DNA of 64,000 nucleotides from NCBI RefSeq assembly GCF_963378105.1, contig NZ_OY726398.1, forward strand, positions 3,472,001 through 3,536,000, given 5' to 3'. A program made the translations under genes and the position numbers. This DNA comes from Mycolicibacter sp. MU0102. GTDB lineage: Bacteria > Actinomycetota > Actinomycetes > Mycobacteriales > Mycobacteriaceae. Of this stretch, positions 1 through 7,580 are shown one piece after another (position 1 is the stretch's first letter; each line of letters begins with the position of its first letter). The notes below the pieces were generated by a model, which saw only the letters and a program-made list of their open reading frames with translations, did not search any database and was not told the DNA's origin.

Positions 1-1
1 G

Positions 2-1168
2 GCGCTGGGCTACGCGGTTTTCGCGCTGTTGGGGGCGGTTTCGACGTCGGTGTCGACGCTGACCGTGGCGCGGCTGCTGCTCGGCATCACCATCGGGATA
101 TCGGTAGTGGTGGTCCCGGTGTTCGTGGCCGAATCGGCGCCGGCCCACGCCCGCGGCGCACTGCTGGTGACCTACGGGGTGGCCACGGTGATCGGAATCA
201 TCGCCGGCTATCTGCTCGCCTACCTGCTGGCCGGCACCGGTAACTGGCGGGCGATGCTGGGCCTGGCCGCGGTTCCCGCGGTGCTGGTGGCCATGCTGCT
301 GGCCCGCATCCCCGACACCGCCCGCTGGTATCTGCTCAAGGGCCGTGTCGACGACGCGCACCGCACCCTGCTGCGGATCGAGCCCGGGGCCGACGCGCAG
401 CGCGAGCTGGCCGAGATCGGCCGCACCCTGGCCGAAGAACAGGCCGGCGGGGTCGGTGTGCTGCGCGAGATGCTGCGGCCGCCCTACCTGCGGGCAACGC
501 TGTTCGTGGTGACACTGGGCTTCTTCATTCAGATCACCGGGATCAACGCGATCGTCTACTACAGCCCGCGGCTGTTCGAGAAGATGGGCTTCGAGGGCGA
601 CTTCGGGTTGCTGATCCTGCCGGCGCTGGTGCAGGTCGCCGCCCTGGCCGCGATGGTCGTCTCGCTGGTGATCATCGACCGGGTCGGCCGGCGACCGATC
701 CTGCTGTCGGGCATCGCCACCATGGTCGCGGCCAACCTGCTGCTGATCGCGGTGTTCGCCGCCGGTGACGCGTTCGGTGACGCGTGGGCGGCGGTCAAGT
801 TCGGTGGGGTGCTGCTGTTCACCGTCGGCTACACGTTCGGATTCGGTTCACTGGTCTGGGTGTATGCCGGGGAGAGCCTGCCGGCCCGGATGCGGTCGAT
901 GGGGGCGTCGGCGATGTTGACCTCGGATCTAGTCGCCAACGCGATCGTCGCCGCGGTGTTTCTGACCATGCTCACCGCGCTGGGCGGCGCCGGGACGTTC
1001 GCGGTCTTCGGGGTGCTGGCGATCCTCGGCCTGGCGTTCGTCTACCGCTACGCCCCGGAGACCAAGGGCCGACAATTGGAAGACATCCGGCACTTCTGGG
1101 AGAACGGCGGACGCTGGCCTGCCGAGGAACCCGACACCCCGGTGCCGCAGCGCGAGGCGTCGGCATGA
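2..1168 (+). CDS. sugI: MFS sugar porter, 5' end outside window
   Basis: The frame is open from the window edge, so the N-terminus is missing; 388 residues are visible. The protein is a run of long hydrophobic segments typical of the 12-helix sugar porter branch of the major facilitator superfamily. It shows the inter-helix loop motif DRVGRRPILLSG, a PESPRW-like stretch (PDTARWYLLKGR) and the C-terminal PETKGR signature. It probably imports a sugar by proton symport in the cytoplasmic membrane. The stop codon overlaps the nagA start (ATGA), so the two are translationally linked. This pairing suggests an amino-sugar substrate, which is inference. The order sugI-nagA is also that of M. tuberculosis Rv3331-Rv3332. 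Confidence 0.88.
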   Translation, partial: ALGYAVFALLGAVSTSVSTLTVARLLLGITIGISVVVVPVFVAESAPAHARGALLVTYGVATVIGIIAGYLLAYLLAGTGNWRAMLGLAAVPAVLVAMLLARIPDTARWYLLKGRVDDAHRTLLRIEPGADAQRELAEIGRTLAEEQAGGVGVLREMLRPPYLRATLFVVTLGFFIQITGINAIVYYSPRLFEKMGFEGDFGLLILPALVQVAALAAMVVSLVIIDRVGRRPILLSGIATMVAANLLLIAVFAAGDAFGDAWAAVKFGGVLLFTVGYTFGFGSLVWVYAGESLPARMRSMGASAMLTSDLVANAIVAAVFLTMLTALGGAGTFAVFGVLAILGLAFVYRYAPETKGRQLEDIRHFWENGGRWPAEEPDTPVPQREASA

Positions 1169-2283
1169 CCGTCATCGCCGCCGGCGCCGTGGTGTTCGAC
1201 GGCGCAGTGCACCGGCCCGGCTGGGTGTCGGTGGCCGGCGAGCGGATCGCCGATTGCGGGTCCGGGCCGGTTCGCGCGGACGCCGATTTCGGTGACTGTG
1301 TGGTGGTGCCCGGCTTCGTCGACATGCACTCCCACGGCGGCGCCGGGGTCTCCTACGCCGACGATCCGGAGCGGGCCGCGGCGTTGCACGCGTCACACGG
1401 CACCACCGGGGGCCTGGCCAGCTTGGTGACGGCTTCTCCGGAAGTCCTGCTGGCCCAAGTGCGCACGCTGGCCACCGCGACCCGACGCGGTGTGGTGGAC
1501 GGTATCCACCTGGAGGGGCCATGGCTGAGCCGGCTGCACTGCGGCGCACACGACAGCGGAGCGCTGCGCGCCCCTTCCGACGCCGAGGTCGACGCGCTGC
1601 TGGCCGCCGGCGACGGCACGATCCGGATGGTCACGCTGGCACCCGAGCTGCCCGGCGCTACCGCGACCATCCGGCGCTTGGTGGATGCGGGAATCGTGGT
1701 GGCCGTTGGACATACCGACGCGGGTTACGAACTGACGCAAGAGGCGGTCGATGCCGGCGCGAGGGTTGGCACGCATCTGTTCAACGCGATGCGGGCCCTG
1801 CACCATCGCGAGCCGGGCCCGGTTCCCGCGCTGCTGTCCGATCCCCGGGTGACCGTCGAGCTGATCGCCGACGGCGTGCACTTACACGCCGGCGTGATCC
1901 GGCATGTGGTGGCCACCGCCGGCCCGGACCGGGTCGCGCTGGTCACCGATGCGATGGCCGCCGCCGGGGTCGGGGACGGCGCGTTCGCCCTGGGCGGGCT
2001 TGACGTCGACGTCACCGACGGGGTGGCCCGGCTGCGCGGCGCGACGACGATCGCCGGCAGCACCGCCACCATGGACCGGCTGTTCGCGACCGCGGTGCGA
2101 CTGCTCGGGGCAGACGATGCGGCCCTGGTCAACGCGGTGCGCATGACCTCCTCCACTCCGGCGCGTGCCCTCGGACTCGACGGCGCTGGGGTTTTGGCCG
2201 CCGGGTCCGCGGCTAACCTGGTGGTGATGAGCGCCGACCTGCACGTGGTGCGTGTGATGCGCCGCGGAACGTGGCTGAGCTGA
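1165..2283 (+). CDS. nagA: N-acetylglucosamine-6-phosphate deacetylase
   Basis: This 372-residue amidohydrolase removes the acetyl group from GlcNAc-6-phosphate, feeding amino sugars from cell-wall turnover or uptake into metabolism. The ATG overlaps the stop of the upstream transporter. Visible family motifs are the metal-site segment DMHSHGGAG, the metal-ligand segment HLEGPWLS, HTDAGYE, the substrate loop HLFNAM and DGVHLH, and the catalytic aspartate segment LVTDAMAAAG. Length matches the family (about 380). Codon use and spacing fit an operon with the transporter upstream and the small acetyltransferase-like gene 9 bases downstream. Confidence 0.93.
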   Translation: MTVIAAGAVVFDGAVHRPGWVSVAGERIADCGSGPVRADADFGDCVVVPGFVDMHSHGGAGVSYADDPERAAALHASHGTTGGLASLVTASPEVLLAQVRTLATATRRGVVDGIHLEGPWLSRLHCGAHDSGALRAPSDAEVDALLAAGDGTIRMVTLAPELPGATATIRRLVDAGIVVAVGHTDAGYELTQEAVDAGARVGTHLFNAMRALHHREPGPVPALLSDPRVTVELIADGVHLHAGVIRHVVATAGPDRVALVTDAMAAAGVGDGAFALGGLDVDVTDGVARLRGATTIAGSTATMDRLFATAVRLLGADDAALVNAVRMTSSTPARALGLDGAGVLAAGSAANLVVMSADLHVVRVMRRGTWLS

Positions 2284-2292
2284 AGGAGAACC

Positions 2293-2565
2293 GTGAGCGA
2301 ACCGACCGTCACCAATGTCGCCGAGGAGCACCGCTACGAGATCAGCGTAGACGGGGTGCGAGCCGGGTTGGCCGCCTACCGCGACAGCGGCGACCAGCGG
2401 GATTTCCACCACACCGAGATCGACAAGGAGTTCGGCGGCCAGGGACTGGCCACCAAGCTGATCGCCGCCGCGTTGGCCGACACCCGGGCCGCGGGCAAAC
2501 GGATCGTGCCGACCTGCTCGTTCGTGGAGGCCTATGTCGAAAAGCACCCGGAGTACGCCCACTGA
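2293..2565 (+). CDS. Small GNAT-fold N-acetyltransferase (YidJ type)
   Basis: This is a 90-residue protein with the short GNAT fold of the YidJ type. The acetyl-CoA binding signature is visible as EFGGQGLATKLI, followed by a second conserved block (IVPTCSFVEAYVEKHPEY) common to this family. The start is GTG at 2293, with AAGGAGA just upstream. It lies 9 bases after nagA and is probably cotranscribed. The substrate is unknown. Members of this small family are often described only as predicted acetyltransferases. Confidence 0.8.
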   Translation: MSEPTVTNVAEEHRYEISVDGVRAGLAAYRDSGDQRDFHHTEIDKEFGGQGLATKLIAAALADTRAAGKRIVPTCSFVEAYVEKHPEYAH

Positions 2566-2592
2566 CGTCGCGGCTGCCGCGCTTCTCCCCGG

Positions 2593-3486
2593 TCAGACGT
2601 CCTCGGAAACGGCGGCCCACGCGGTGGCGAACAGAATGAGCCGGGCGGTGACGTAGGCGAATACCAGCAGGCCCAGGACCGGTCCGAACACCGCCCCGGC
2701 CGGGCCGTTGATCACCGACTGTAGATACACCGAGCCGGCCTGCTTGAACAGTTCGTAGCCGACCGCGGCGACGGCACCGGCCCCCATCGCACTGTTGAAG
2801 CTCACCGATTCCCGGGGCAGCCGAGCGATCATCCAGGTGAACAGCAGCCACGACACCGCCACCGCCATGCCCAGCGACGCGACCCGCAGCAGCGCGCTCA
2901 GCAGATCGAAGTCGGGGACCCCCAGCCAGCGCAGGATTTTCCGCATCAGCTTCGGGTCGGCCAGCGCGGTCAGCGCGATGGTGACCAGCATGGCGCCGAA
3001 CGCCCATACCATCGCAAGCAGGTCCGACAGCTTGGATGAGACGAAACCCTTTTTGTCCGAACGGGTTTCCCACATCTCCGACAGCGCCTCACGCAGGTTG
3101 GCCATCCAGGTCAGCCCCACCCAGGCGGCGGTCGCCAGGCCGATCACCCCGACCGAGGCACGTGAGGAGATCGCGCTGTCCATCAGCGCGACGAGCTCGT
3201 TGCCGAACTCGCCGGGAATCGAATACTTGATCCGGTGCTCGATCTGGTCGAGCACCTCGGGCCGTCGCGACAGCAGGAAGCCGCCGACGGAGAACCCGAC
3301 CATCGCCAGCGGGAACAGCGCGAAGATGGTGTAGTAGCTCATCCCGGCGGCGAAGAAGTTGCCCTGACAGTCGTCGTAGCGCTCTTGGGCCCGCATCACG
3401 TGGTCGAACCAGCCGTACCGGGCCCGCAGCCGGTCGATGACGCCCGGCTTAGCGCGGTCGGCCTGGTTGGTCACGGCTCTACTCAT
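2593..3486 (-). CDS. YihY/BrkB-family inner membrane protein
   Basis: A 297-residue polytopic membrane protein with about six hydrophobic helices. The family-typical N-terminal segment is visible (NFFAAGMSYYTIFALFPLAMVGFSVGG), followed by SDKKGFVSSKLSDLLAMVWAF-like and YELFKQAGSVYLQ-type blocks. The family was once called ribonuclease BN or BrkB; its function is not settled, and a transport or efflux role is only proposed. The start ATG overlaps the trpS stop, so it is translated from the trpS operon. The trpS-yihY order matches Rv3336c-Rv3335c of M. tuberculosis. Confidence 0.88.
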   Translation of the reverse strand: MSRAVTNQADRAKPGVIDRLRARYGWFDHVMRAQERYDDCQGNFFAAGMSYYTIFALFPLAMVGFSVGGFLLSRRPEVLDQIEHRIKYSIPGEFGNELVALMDSAISSRASVGVIGLATAAWVGLTWMANLREALSEMWETRSDKKGFVSSKLSDLLAMVWAFGAMLVTIALTALADPKLMRKILRWLGVPDFDLLSALLRVASLGMAVAVSWLLFTWMIARLPRESVSFNSAMGAGAVAAVGYELFKQAGSVYLQSVINGPAGAVFGPVLGLLVFAYVTARLILFATAWAAVSEDV

Positions 3487-4502
3487 CTCGCCGGCGGAAG
3501 GAGTCCCACCCGGTCGTACACCCGCGTAAGCGTGGCGGCGGCGGCGGCGCGCGCCCGGCTCGCGCCGGCGGCCAGCACCGACTCCAGCTCAGCCGGATCG
3601 GCGAGCAGCTCATCGACGCGAGCCTTGATCGGCGTGACGAACTCGGCCACCGCCTCGGCGGTCTCCTTCTTCAGGTCGCCGTAGCCGCGCCCGGCGTAGC
3701 CGTCCACCAAAGTGTCGACGTCCGAACCGGTGACCGCAGCCTGAATTGTCAGCAGGTTCGACACCCCTGGCTTGGCCTGCGGATCGAAGCGGATCTCCCG
3801 CTCGGAGTCGGTGACCGCCGAGCGAATCTTCTTGGCGCTTTTCCCCGGATCGTCGAGCAGGCTGATCAGACCGGCGTCGGTGGCCGCCGACTTGCTCATC
3901 TTGGCGGTCGGGTCCTGCAGGTCGTAGATCTTGGCGGTGGCCTTCGGGATCATCGGCTCGGGGACGACGAAGGTGTCCGGGAACCGCGCGTTGACGCGCT
4001 GCGCGACGTCGCGCGCCAGCTCCAGGTGCTGGCGCTGGTCTTCCCCGACCGGGACCACGTCGGTGTCGTAGAGCAGCACATCCGCGGCCATCAGCACCGG
4101 ATAGGTGAACAGCCCCACGGTGGTGGAGTCAGCGCCCTGCTTCTGCGACTTGTCTTTGAACTGCGTCATCCGCGACGCCTGCCCGAAACCGGTGAAACAG
4201 CCCAGCGCCCAGGCGAGTTCGGCGTGGGCGGGCACATGGCTCTGCACGAAGACGGTGCTGCGGGCCGGGTCGATGCCCAGCGCCAGATATTGGGCGGCCG
4301 TCACCAGCGTGCGGCGGCGCAGCGTCGCCGGGTCCTGCGGAACGGTGATCGCGTGCAGGTCGACGACGCAGAAGAACGCCTCGTGATCGTCCTGCAAGCT
4401 GGTCCACTGAGCGACTGCGCCGAGCGCGTTTCCGAGGTGCAGCGAGTCGGAGGTCGGCTGGGCGCCGGAGAATACGACGGGACGGGATCCGGGAGTGCTC
4501 AT
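3483..4502 (-). CDS. trpS: Tryptophanyl-tRNA synthetase
   Basis: This 339-residue class I aminoacyl-tRNA synthetase charges tRNA-Trp. The HIGH-equivalent is in PTSDSLHLGNALGA near residue 20, and the KMSKS motif is exact in TAKMSKSAATD near residue 200. GEDQRQHLELARDVA is the tryptophan/tyrosine-synthetase pocket segment. Length is as expected (about 336). The ATG at 4502 gives the full N-terminal Rossmann strand. Its stop overlaps the start of the YihY-family gene. It is divergent from the TetR gene, and the 69-base gap holds the TetR operator. Confidence 0.96.
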   Translation of the reverse strand: MSTPGSRPVVFSGAQPTSDSLHLGNALGAVAQWTSLQDDHEAFFCVVDLHAITVPQDPATLRRRTLVTAAQYLALGIDPARSTVFVQSHVPAHAELAWALGCFTGFGQASRMTQFKDKSQKQGADSTTVGLFTYPVLMAADVLLYDTDVVPVGEDQRQHLELARDVAQRVNARFPDTFVVPEPMIPKATAKIYDLQDPTAKMSKSAATDAGLISLLDDPGKSAKKIRSAVTDSEREIRFDPQAKPGVSNLLTIQAAVTGSDVDTLVDGYAGRGYGDLKKETAEAVAEFVTPIKARVDELLADPAELESVLAAGASRARAAAAATLTRVYDRVGLLPPAR

Positions 4503-4546
4503 GATTGCTCGATCCTGTCACGCCGGGGACCGGATGAGCGCACCTG

Positions 4547-4570
4547 GTAACAGAGCGTTCGCTCTGTTAC
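4547..4570. promoter_or_regulatory. Palindromic operator of the TetR regulator
   Basis: A perfect inverted repeat: arm GTAACAGAGCG, two-base centre TT, arm CGCTCTGTTAC. It ends one base before the GTG start of the TetR-family gene, in the gap shared with divergent trpS. Position and symmetry fit autorepression by the TetR dimer. It could also affect trpS, which starts 45 bases away. The assignment to this regulator is inference from adjacency. Confidence 0.7.
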
Positions 4571-4571
4571 G

Positions 4572-5174
4572 GTGACGGCCATGCCCCGCCCGCGTGTGTA
4601 TGACCCCGGGCAGGTGCTCGACGCCGTCGAGTCGCTGGCCGCGCGGTCCGGCCCCGCCGCGGTGACGATTCGCGCGATCGGCGAGGCCACCGGCGCCTCC
4701 AACGGAGCGGTCTACCACGGGTTCGGCTCGCGGGCTGGGCTGGTTGCCGCCGCCTGGCTACGGGCCACCCAGCGCTTCCTGGCGGTACAGGCCGAGCTGG
4801 TGGACGCCGTCTCAGACCCACTCGAGGCCGTAGTCGCCGCCGCCGACGCCCCGGTGGCGTTCGCCGAACGTTATCCCGACGCCTGCAAGCTGCTGTTCGC
4901 GATCCAGCGCGACGAACTACCCGACGACGACCTGTCTCCGGAGCTGGCCGAGCAGCTGCGCGGCGCCGACGCCGAATTGGTCGGCCTGCTCATCCGGCTC
5001 GCGGACGCCCTGTGGGAGCGCCGCGACGCCGCCGCCGTAGACACCATCACCACCTGCGTCGTCGATCTGCCCACCGCTATCGTGCTCAGCCGGAACCGGT
5101 TGGGCAGCACCATCGCCCGCGCCCACCTGCACGCGGCGGTCCGCGCCGTGCTGTCGGTCGGGCCACCCCTCTAG
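4572..5174 (+). CDS. TetR-family transcriptional regulator
   Basis: A 200-residue regulator with an N-terminal helix-turn-helix (residues about 25-60: VTIRAIGEATGASNGAVYHG, then FGSRAGLVAAAW) and a helical ligand-binding C-terminal domain. The start is GTG at 4572; an in-frame ATG at 4581 is an alternative. No clear Shine-Dalgarno precedes the GTG, so the transcript may be leaderless. The perfect palindrome directly upstream is the probable operator. The next gene on the same strand, 15 bases on, is an enoyl-CoA hydratase-like protein, so the regulator may control acyl-CoA-related metabolism. The ligand is unknown. Confidence 0.88.
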   Translation: MTAMPRPRVYDPGQVLDAVESLAARSGPAAVTIRAIGEATGASNGAVYHGFGSRAGLVAAAWLRATQRFLAVQAELVDAVSDPLEAVVAAADAPVAFAERYPDACKLLFAIQRDELPDDDLSPELAEQLRGADAELVGLLIRLADALWERRDAAAVDTITTCVVDLPTAIVLSRNRLGSTIARAHLHAAVRAVLSVGPPL

Positions 5175-5189
5175 AAAGGATCCCCCGAA

Positions 5190-5837
5190 GTGAACCTGAC
5201 CTATGACGACAAGATCGCCGTGCTGGACCTCGGTGACGACGAAAACCGGTTCTCCCCGGACTTTCTCGACGAGATCAACCGGGTGCTCGACGACGTACTG
5301 GCGGCAGGTGCGCACGGCCTGGTGACCACCGCGGGCGGCAAGTTCTACACCAACGGCCTGGACCTGGACTGGTTGATGGCCAACGGCGACCGCACCGACT
5401 GGTACGTCGGCCGGGTGCACGCGCTGCTCGCGCGGGTGCTGACCCTGCCGATCCCCACCGCGGCGGCGGTGGTCGGCCACGCCTTCGGGGCCGGCGCGAT
5501 GTTGGCACTCGCTCACGATTTCCGGGTGATGCGCGCCGATCGCGGCTTCTTCTGCCTGCCTGAGGTCGACATCCGAATCCCGTTCACGGCGGGAATGGCG
5601 GCGCTGATCCAGGCCAAGCTCACCCCGCAGGCTCAGGTGGCGTCGATGACCACCGGCCGCCGGTTCGGTGGCGTGGACGCCGCGACCTTCGGCATCGTGG
5701 ACAGCACCGCCGCCGAGGGTGCGGTGACTCCGGTCGCCACCGAGTTGCTGCGACCGCTGGCCGGCAAGGACTCGGGAACGCTGGGCGCGATCAAGAACAC
5801 CATGTTCGGCCCGGCGATAGCCGCGCTCGGCGGGTAA
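5190..5837 (+). CDS. Enoyl-CoA hydratase/isomerase-family protein
   Basis: A 215-residue short member of the crotonase superfamily. It has the crotonase core: FYTNGLDLDWLM (first oxyanion-hole region), then AAAVVGHAFGAGAMLALAHDFRVM (second oxyanion-hole and CoA region), then RGFFCLPEVDIRIPFT. The protein stops at about the end of the core fold, and the usual C-terminal helical extension is short. The reaction on an acyl-CoA is likely but the substrate cannot be read. The start is GTG at 5190 with AGAAAGGA upstream. It sits directly behind the TetR gene and is probably regulated by it. Confidence 0.82.
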   Translation: MNLTYDDKIAVLDLGDDENRFSPDFLDEINRVLDDVLAAGAHGLVTTAGGKFYTNGLDLDWLMANGDRTDWYVGRVHALLARVLTLPIPTAAAVVGHAFGAGAMLALAHDFRVMRADRGFFCLPEVDIRIPFTAGMAALIQAKLTPQAQVASMTTGRRFGGVDAATFGIVDSTAAEGAVTPVATELLRPLAGKDSGTLGAIKNTMFGPAIAALGG

Positions 5838-6065
5838 ACCCCACGAGTCCCACCCGTCACCGGAGGGCGGGCGCATGGTGGTTGACCGCCTCTGAGCGAC
5901 AATCAGGCGGTGCACCCACCCGCACGCACCGGCGTGAACGGACCGAAGTGGTCGCGAACGACCGGACCCCTCGCCAACGACTGGACCCGTCTCGAACCTG
6001 ACTCGTCTTGTCGCTCCAAGGCGGGCAATTGCCGCATGCCGTCCCCCGCGTGGCGGGTGTGACAG
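5838..6065. other. Intergenic region before cobG
   Basis: 228 bases without a supported gene. It contains a hairpin-like inverted repeat (ACCGCCT at 5885-5891 with AGGCGGT at 5905-5911) that could mark the end of the upstream transcript, but there is no T-run. The promoter of the cobG operon should lie here. I saw no B12-riboswitch core in this gap, unlike the other cob operons of the window. Confidence 0.5.
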
Positions 6066-6908
6066 ATGAGGACTAGGGCCGACCGGTGCCCGGGCGTGCT
6101 GCGGCCCTGGGTGGCCGACGACGGGCTGCTGGTGCGGCTGCGCCTGGTCGGCGGCCGGCTTCCAGCCACGTCGCTGACCCGGTTGCTGCAGGTCAGCGCC
6201 GAGTTCGCCGACGGCTCGATCTATCTGACCAAGCGGGCCAACCTGCAGTTGCGCGGGTTGGCCGATCACGGCGGTGAGCTGACCCCCGAGGCGGTGGCCG
6301 CCCTGGAGTCGACCGGGCTGGTGCCGTCGCGCAGCCACGAGCTGGTCCGCAACATCCTGGTCTCGCCGCAGACCGGCTACGCCGGCGGTCGGGCGGACCT
6401 GCGCCCGGTGGCTGCGCGGCTGGACGCGCTGTTGTGCGCCGATCCGCGACTCGCCGGGCTGCCCGGCCGCTTTCTGTTCGTGCTCGATGACGGCCGCGGC
6501 GACCTGCTGGACCGCGCAACCGATGCCGGCTTGATCGCGCTCAGCAGCACGGCGGCGCAGCTGCGGATCGGCGAACACTGGGGGGCGGTGATCGACATCA
6601 AGGACGCCGCCGCCCGGCTCGCCGAGCTGGCGGGTGCGTTCCAGGAGGCCCGCGGCGGGCGGCCGGACGCGCCGTGGCACGTCCGCGAGCTGTCGCACCC
6701 GCTGGCGCACGTCGTCGCCGCCGACCCGCGTGTTCCGGTCCCGTCGGGTCCGTTACCGTTTGGCAGCGTGCCCGGCGGCACCCACGTGCACGTTCCCGAC
6801 GGCGCGCTCACGCCGGACCACGGGCGGTCGCTGGTGGAGCACACCGAGCTCGTGGTGACGCCGTGGCAGGGTGTCTTCATCCCCCAAGCCCAGGAGGCGA
6901 ATCGGTGA
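6066..6908 (+). CDS. cobG: Precorrin-3B synthase-like protein, C-terminally short
   Basis: CobG is the siroheme/[4Fe-4S] mono-oxygenase that makes precorrin-3B in the aerobic B12 pathway. This 280-residue protein has the N-terminal nitrite/sulfite-reductase ferredoxin-like half-domain (CPGVLRPW near residue 8, SIYLTKRANLQLRG near 50) and the central part up to VVTPWQGVFIP. The family usually continues for about 80 more residues with two cysteine pairs (C-x5-C and C-x3-C) that bind the cluster and siroheme. Here the reading frame stops, and the stop overlaps the cobH start (GTGA), so the missing part is not in a shifted frame downstream. Only two cysteines are present. Activity is doubtful. 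It is the first gene of a cobG-H-IJ-M operon. Confidence 0.82.
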   Translation: MRTRADRCPGVLRPWVADDGLLVRLRLVGGRLPATSLTRLLQVSAEFADGSIYLTKRANLQLRGLADHGGELTPEAVAALESTGLVPSRSHELVRNILVSPQTGYAGGRADLRPVAARLDALLCADPRLAGLPGRFLFVLDDGRGDLLDRATDAGLIALSSTAAQLRIGEHWGAVIDIKDAAARLAELAGAFQEARGGRPDAPWHVRELSHPLAHVVAADPRVPVPSGPLPFGSVPGGTHVHVPDGALTPDHGRSLVEHTELVVTPWQGVFIPQAQEANR

Positions 6909-7570
6909 GCAGGCCCCCGCGCCCGTCTCGGCATTACGACTACATCGCCGACGGCCCGGCCATTTACGTCGAATCGTTTGCGACCATCCGCCGCGAGTCC
7001 GACCTGTCGCACATTCCGGCGACCGCGGAGCGGCTCGCGGTGCGGATGATCCACGGCGCCGGGCAGACCGACGTCGCCAAGGACTTGTTGATCCACCCCG
7101 ACGCGGTGCCGGCCGGGCGGGCCGCGCTCGACGGCGGCGCGCCGATCCTCTGCGATGCCCGCATGGTGGCGGTCGGGGTGACCGCAGGGCGGCTGCCGGC
7201 CGGCAACGAGGTGCGCTGTTACCTGCGCGACGAGCGGGTCGCGGACCTGGCGAAGGAATGGGGAACCACCCGGTCGGCGGCGGCCGTCTCGCTGTGGGAA
7301 CCCGAGTTGGCCGGCGCCGTCGTCGCGATCGGCAACGCCCCGACCGCGCTGTTCCACCTGCTGGAAATGATCATCGACGGCGGGCCGCGGCCAGCGGTGA
7401 TCGTCGGTTGCCCGGTGGGCTTCATCGGTGCGGCCGAGTCCAAAGCCGCGTTGGCCGCACTGCACCGCGATCACGGCATCGACATCCCGTTCGTGACGGT
7501 GCGCGGTCGGCGCGGCGGCTCGGCGATGACGTCGTCGGCGTTGAACGCACTCGCCTCGGATACCGAATGA
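6905..7570 (+). CDS. cobH: Precorrin-8X methylmutase
   Basis: A 221-residue CobH/CbiC that moves the C11 methyl group to C12, giving hydrogenobyrinate. The catalytic histidine segment is RMIHGAGQTDVAKD. Other conserved blocks are GAPILCDARMVAVGV, TTRSAAAVSLW, AVVAIGNAPTALFHLLE and VGCPVGFIGAAESK, ending with the family tail TVRGRRGGSAMTSSALNALA. The start GTG overlaps the cobG stop; 10 bases separate it from cobIJ. Length fits the family. Confidence 0.95.
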   Translation: MSRPPRPSRHYDYIADGPAIYVESFATIRRESDLSHIPATAERLAVRMIHGAGQTDVAKDLLIHPDAVPAGRAALDGGAPILCDARMVAVGVTAGRLPAGNEVRCYLRDERVADLAKEWGTTRSAAAVSLWEPELAGAVVAIGNAPTALFHLLEMIIDGGPRPAVIVGCPVGFIGAAESKAALAALHRDHGIDIPFVTVRGRRGGSAMTSSALNALASDTE

Positions 7571-7580
7571 GAGACACCGC

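Noticed and set aside
5838..6065. Possible B12 riboswitch before cobG
   Set aside because: No CCCGCCACTGT-like core or GGTGTGA block is present in this gap.
4917..6710. Long minus-strand open frame of about 597 codons
   Set aside because: It spans parts of the TetR gene, the hydratase gene, the intergenic gap and cobG, with low-complexity Arg/Gln/Gly composition and no motif.
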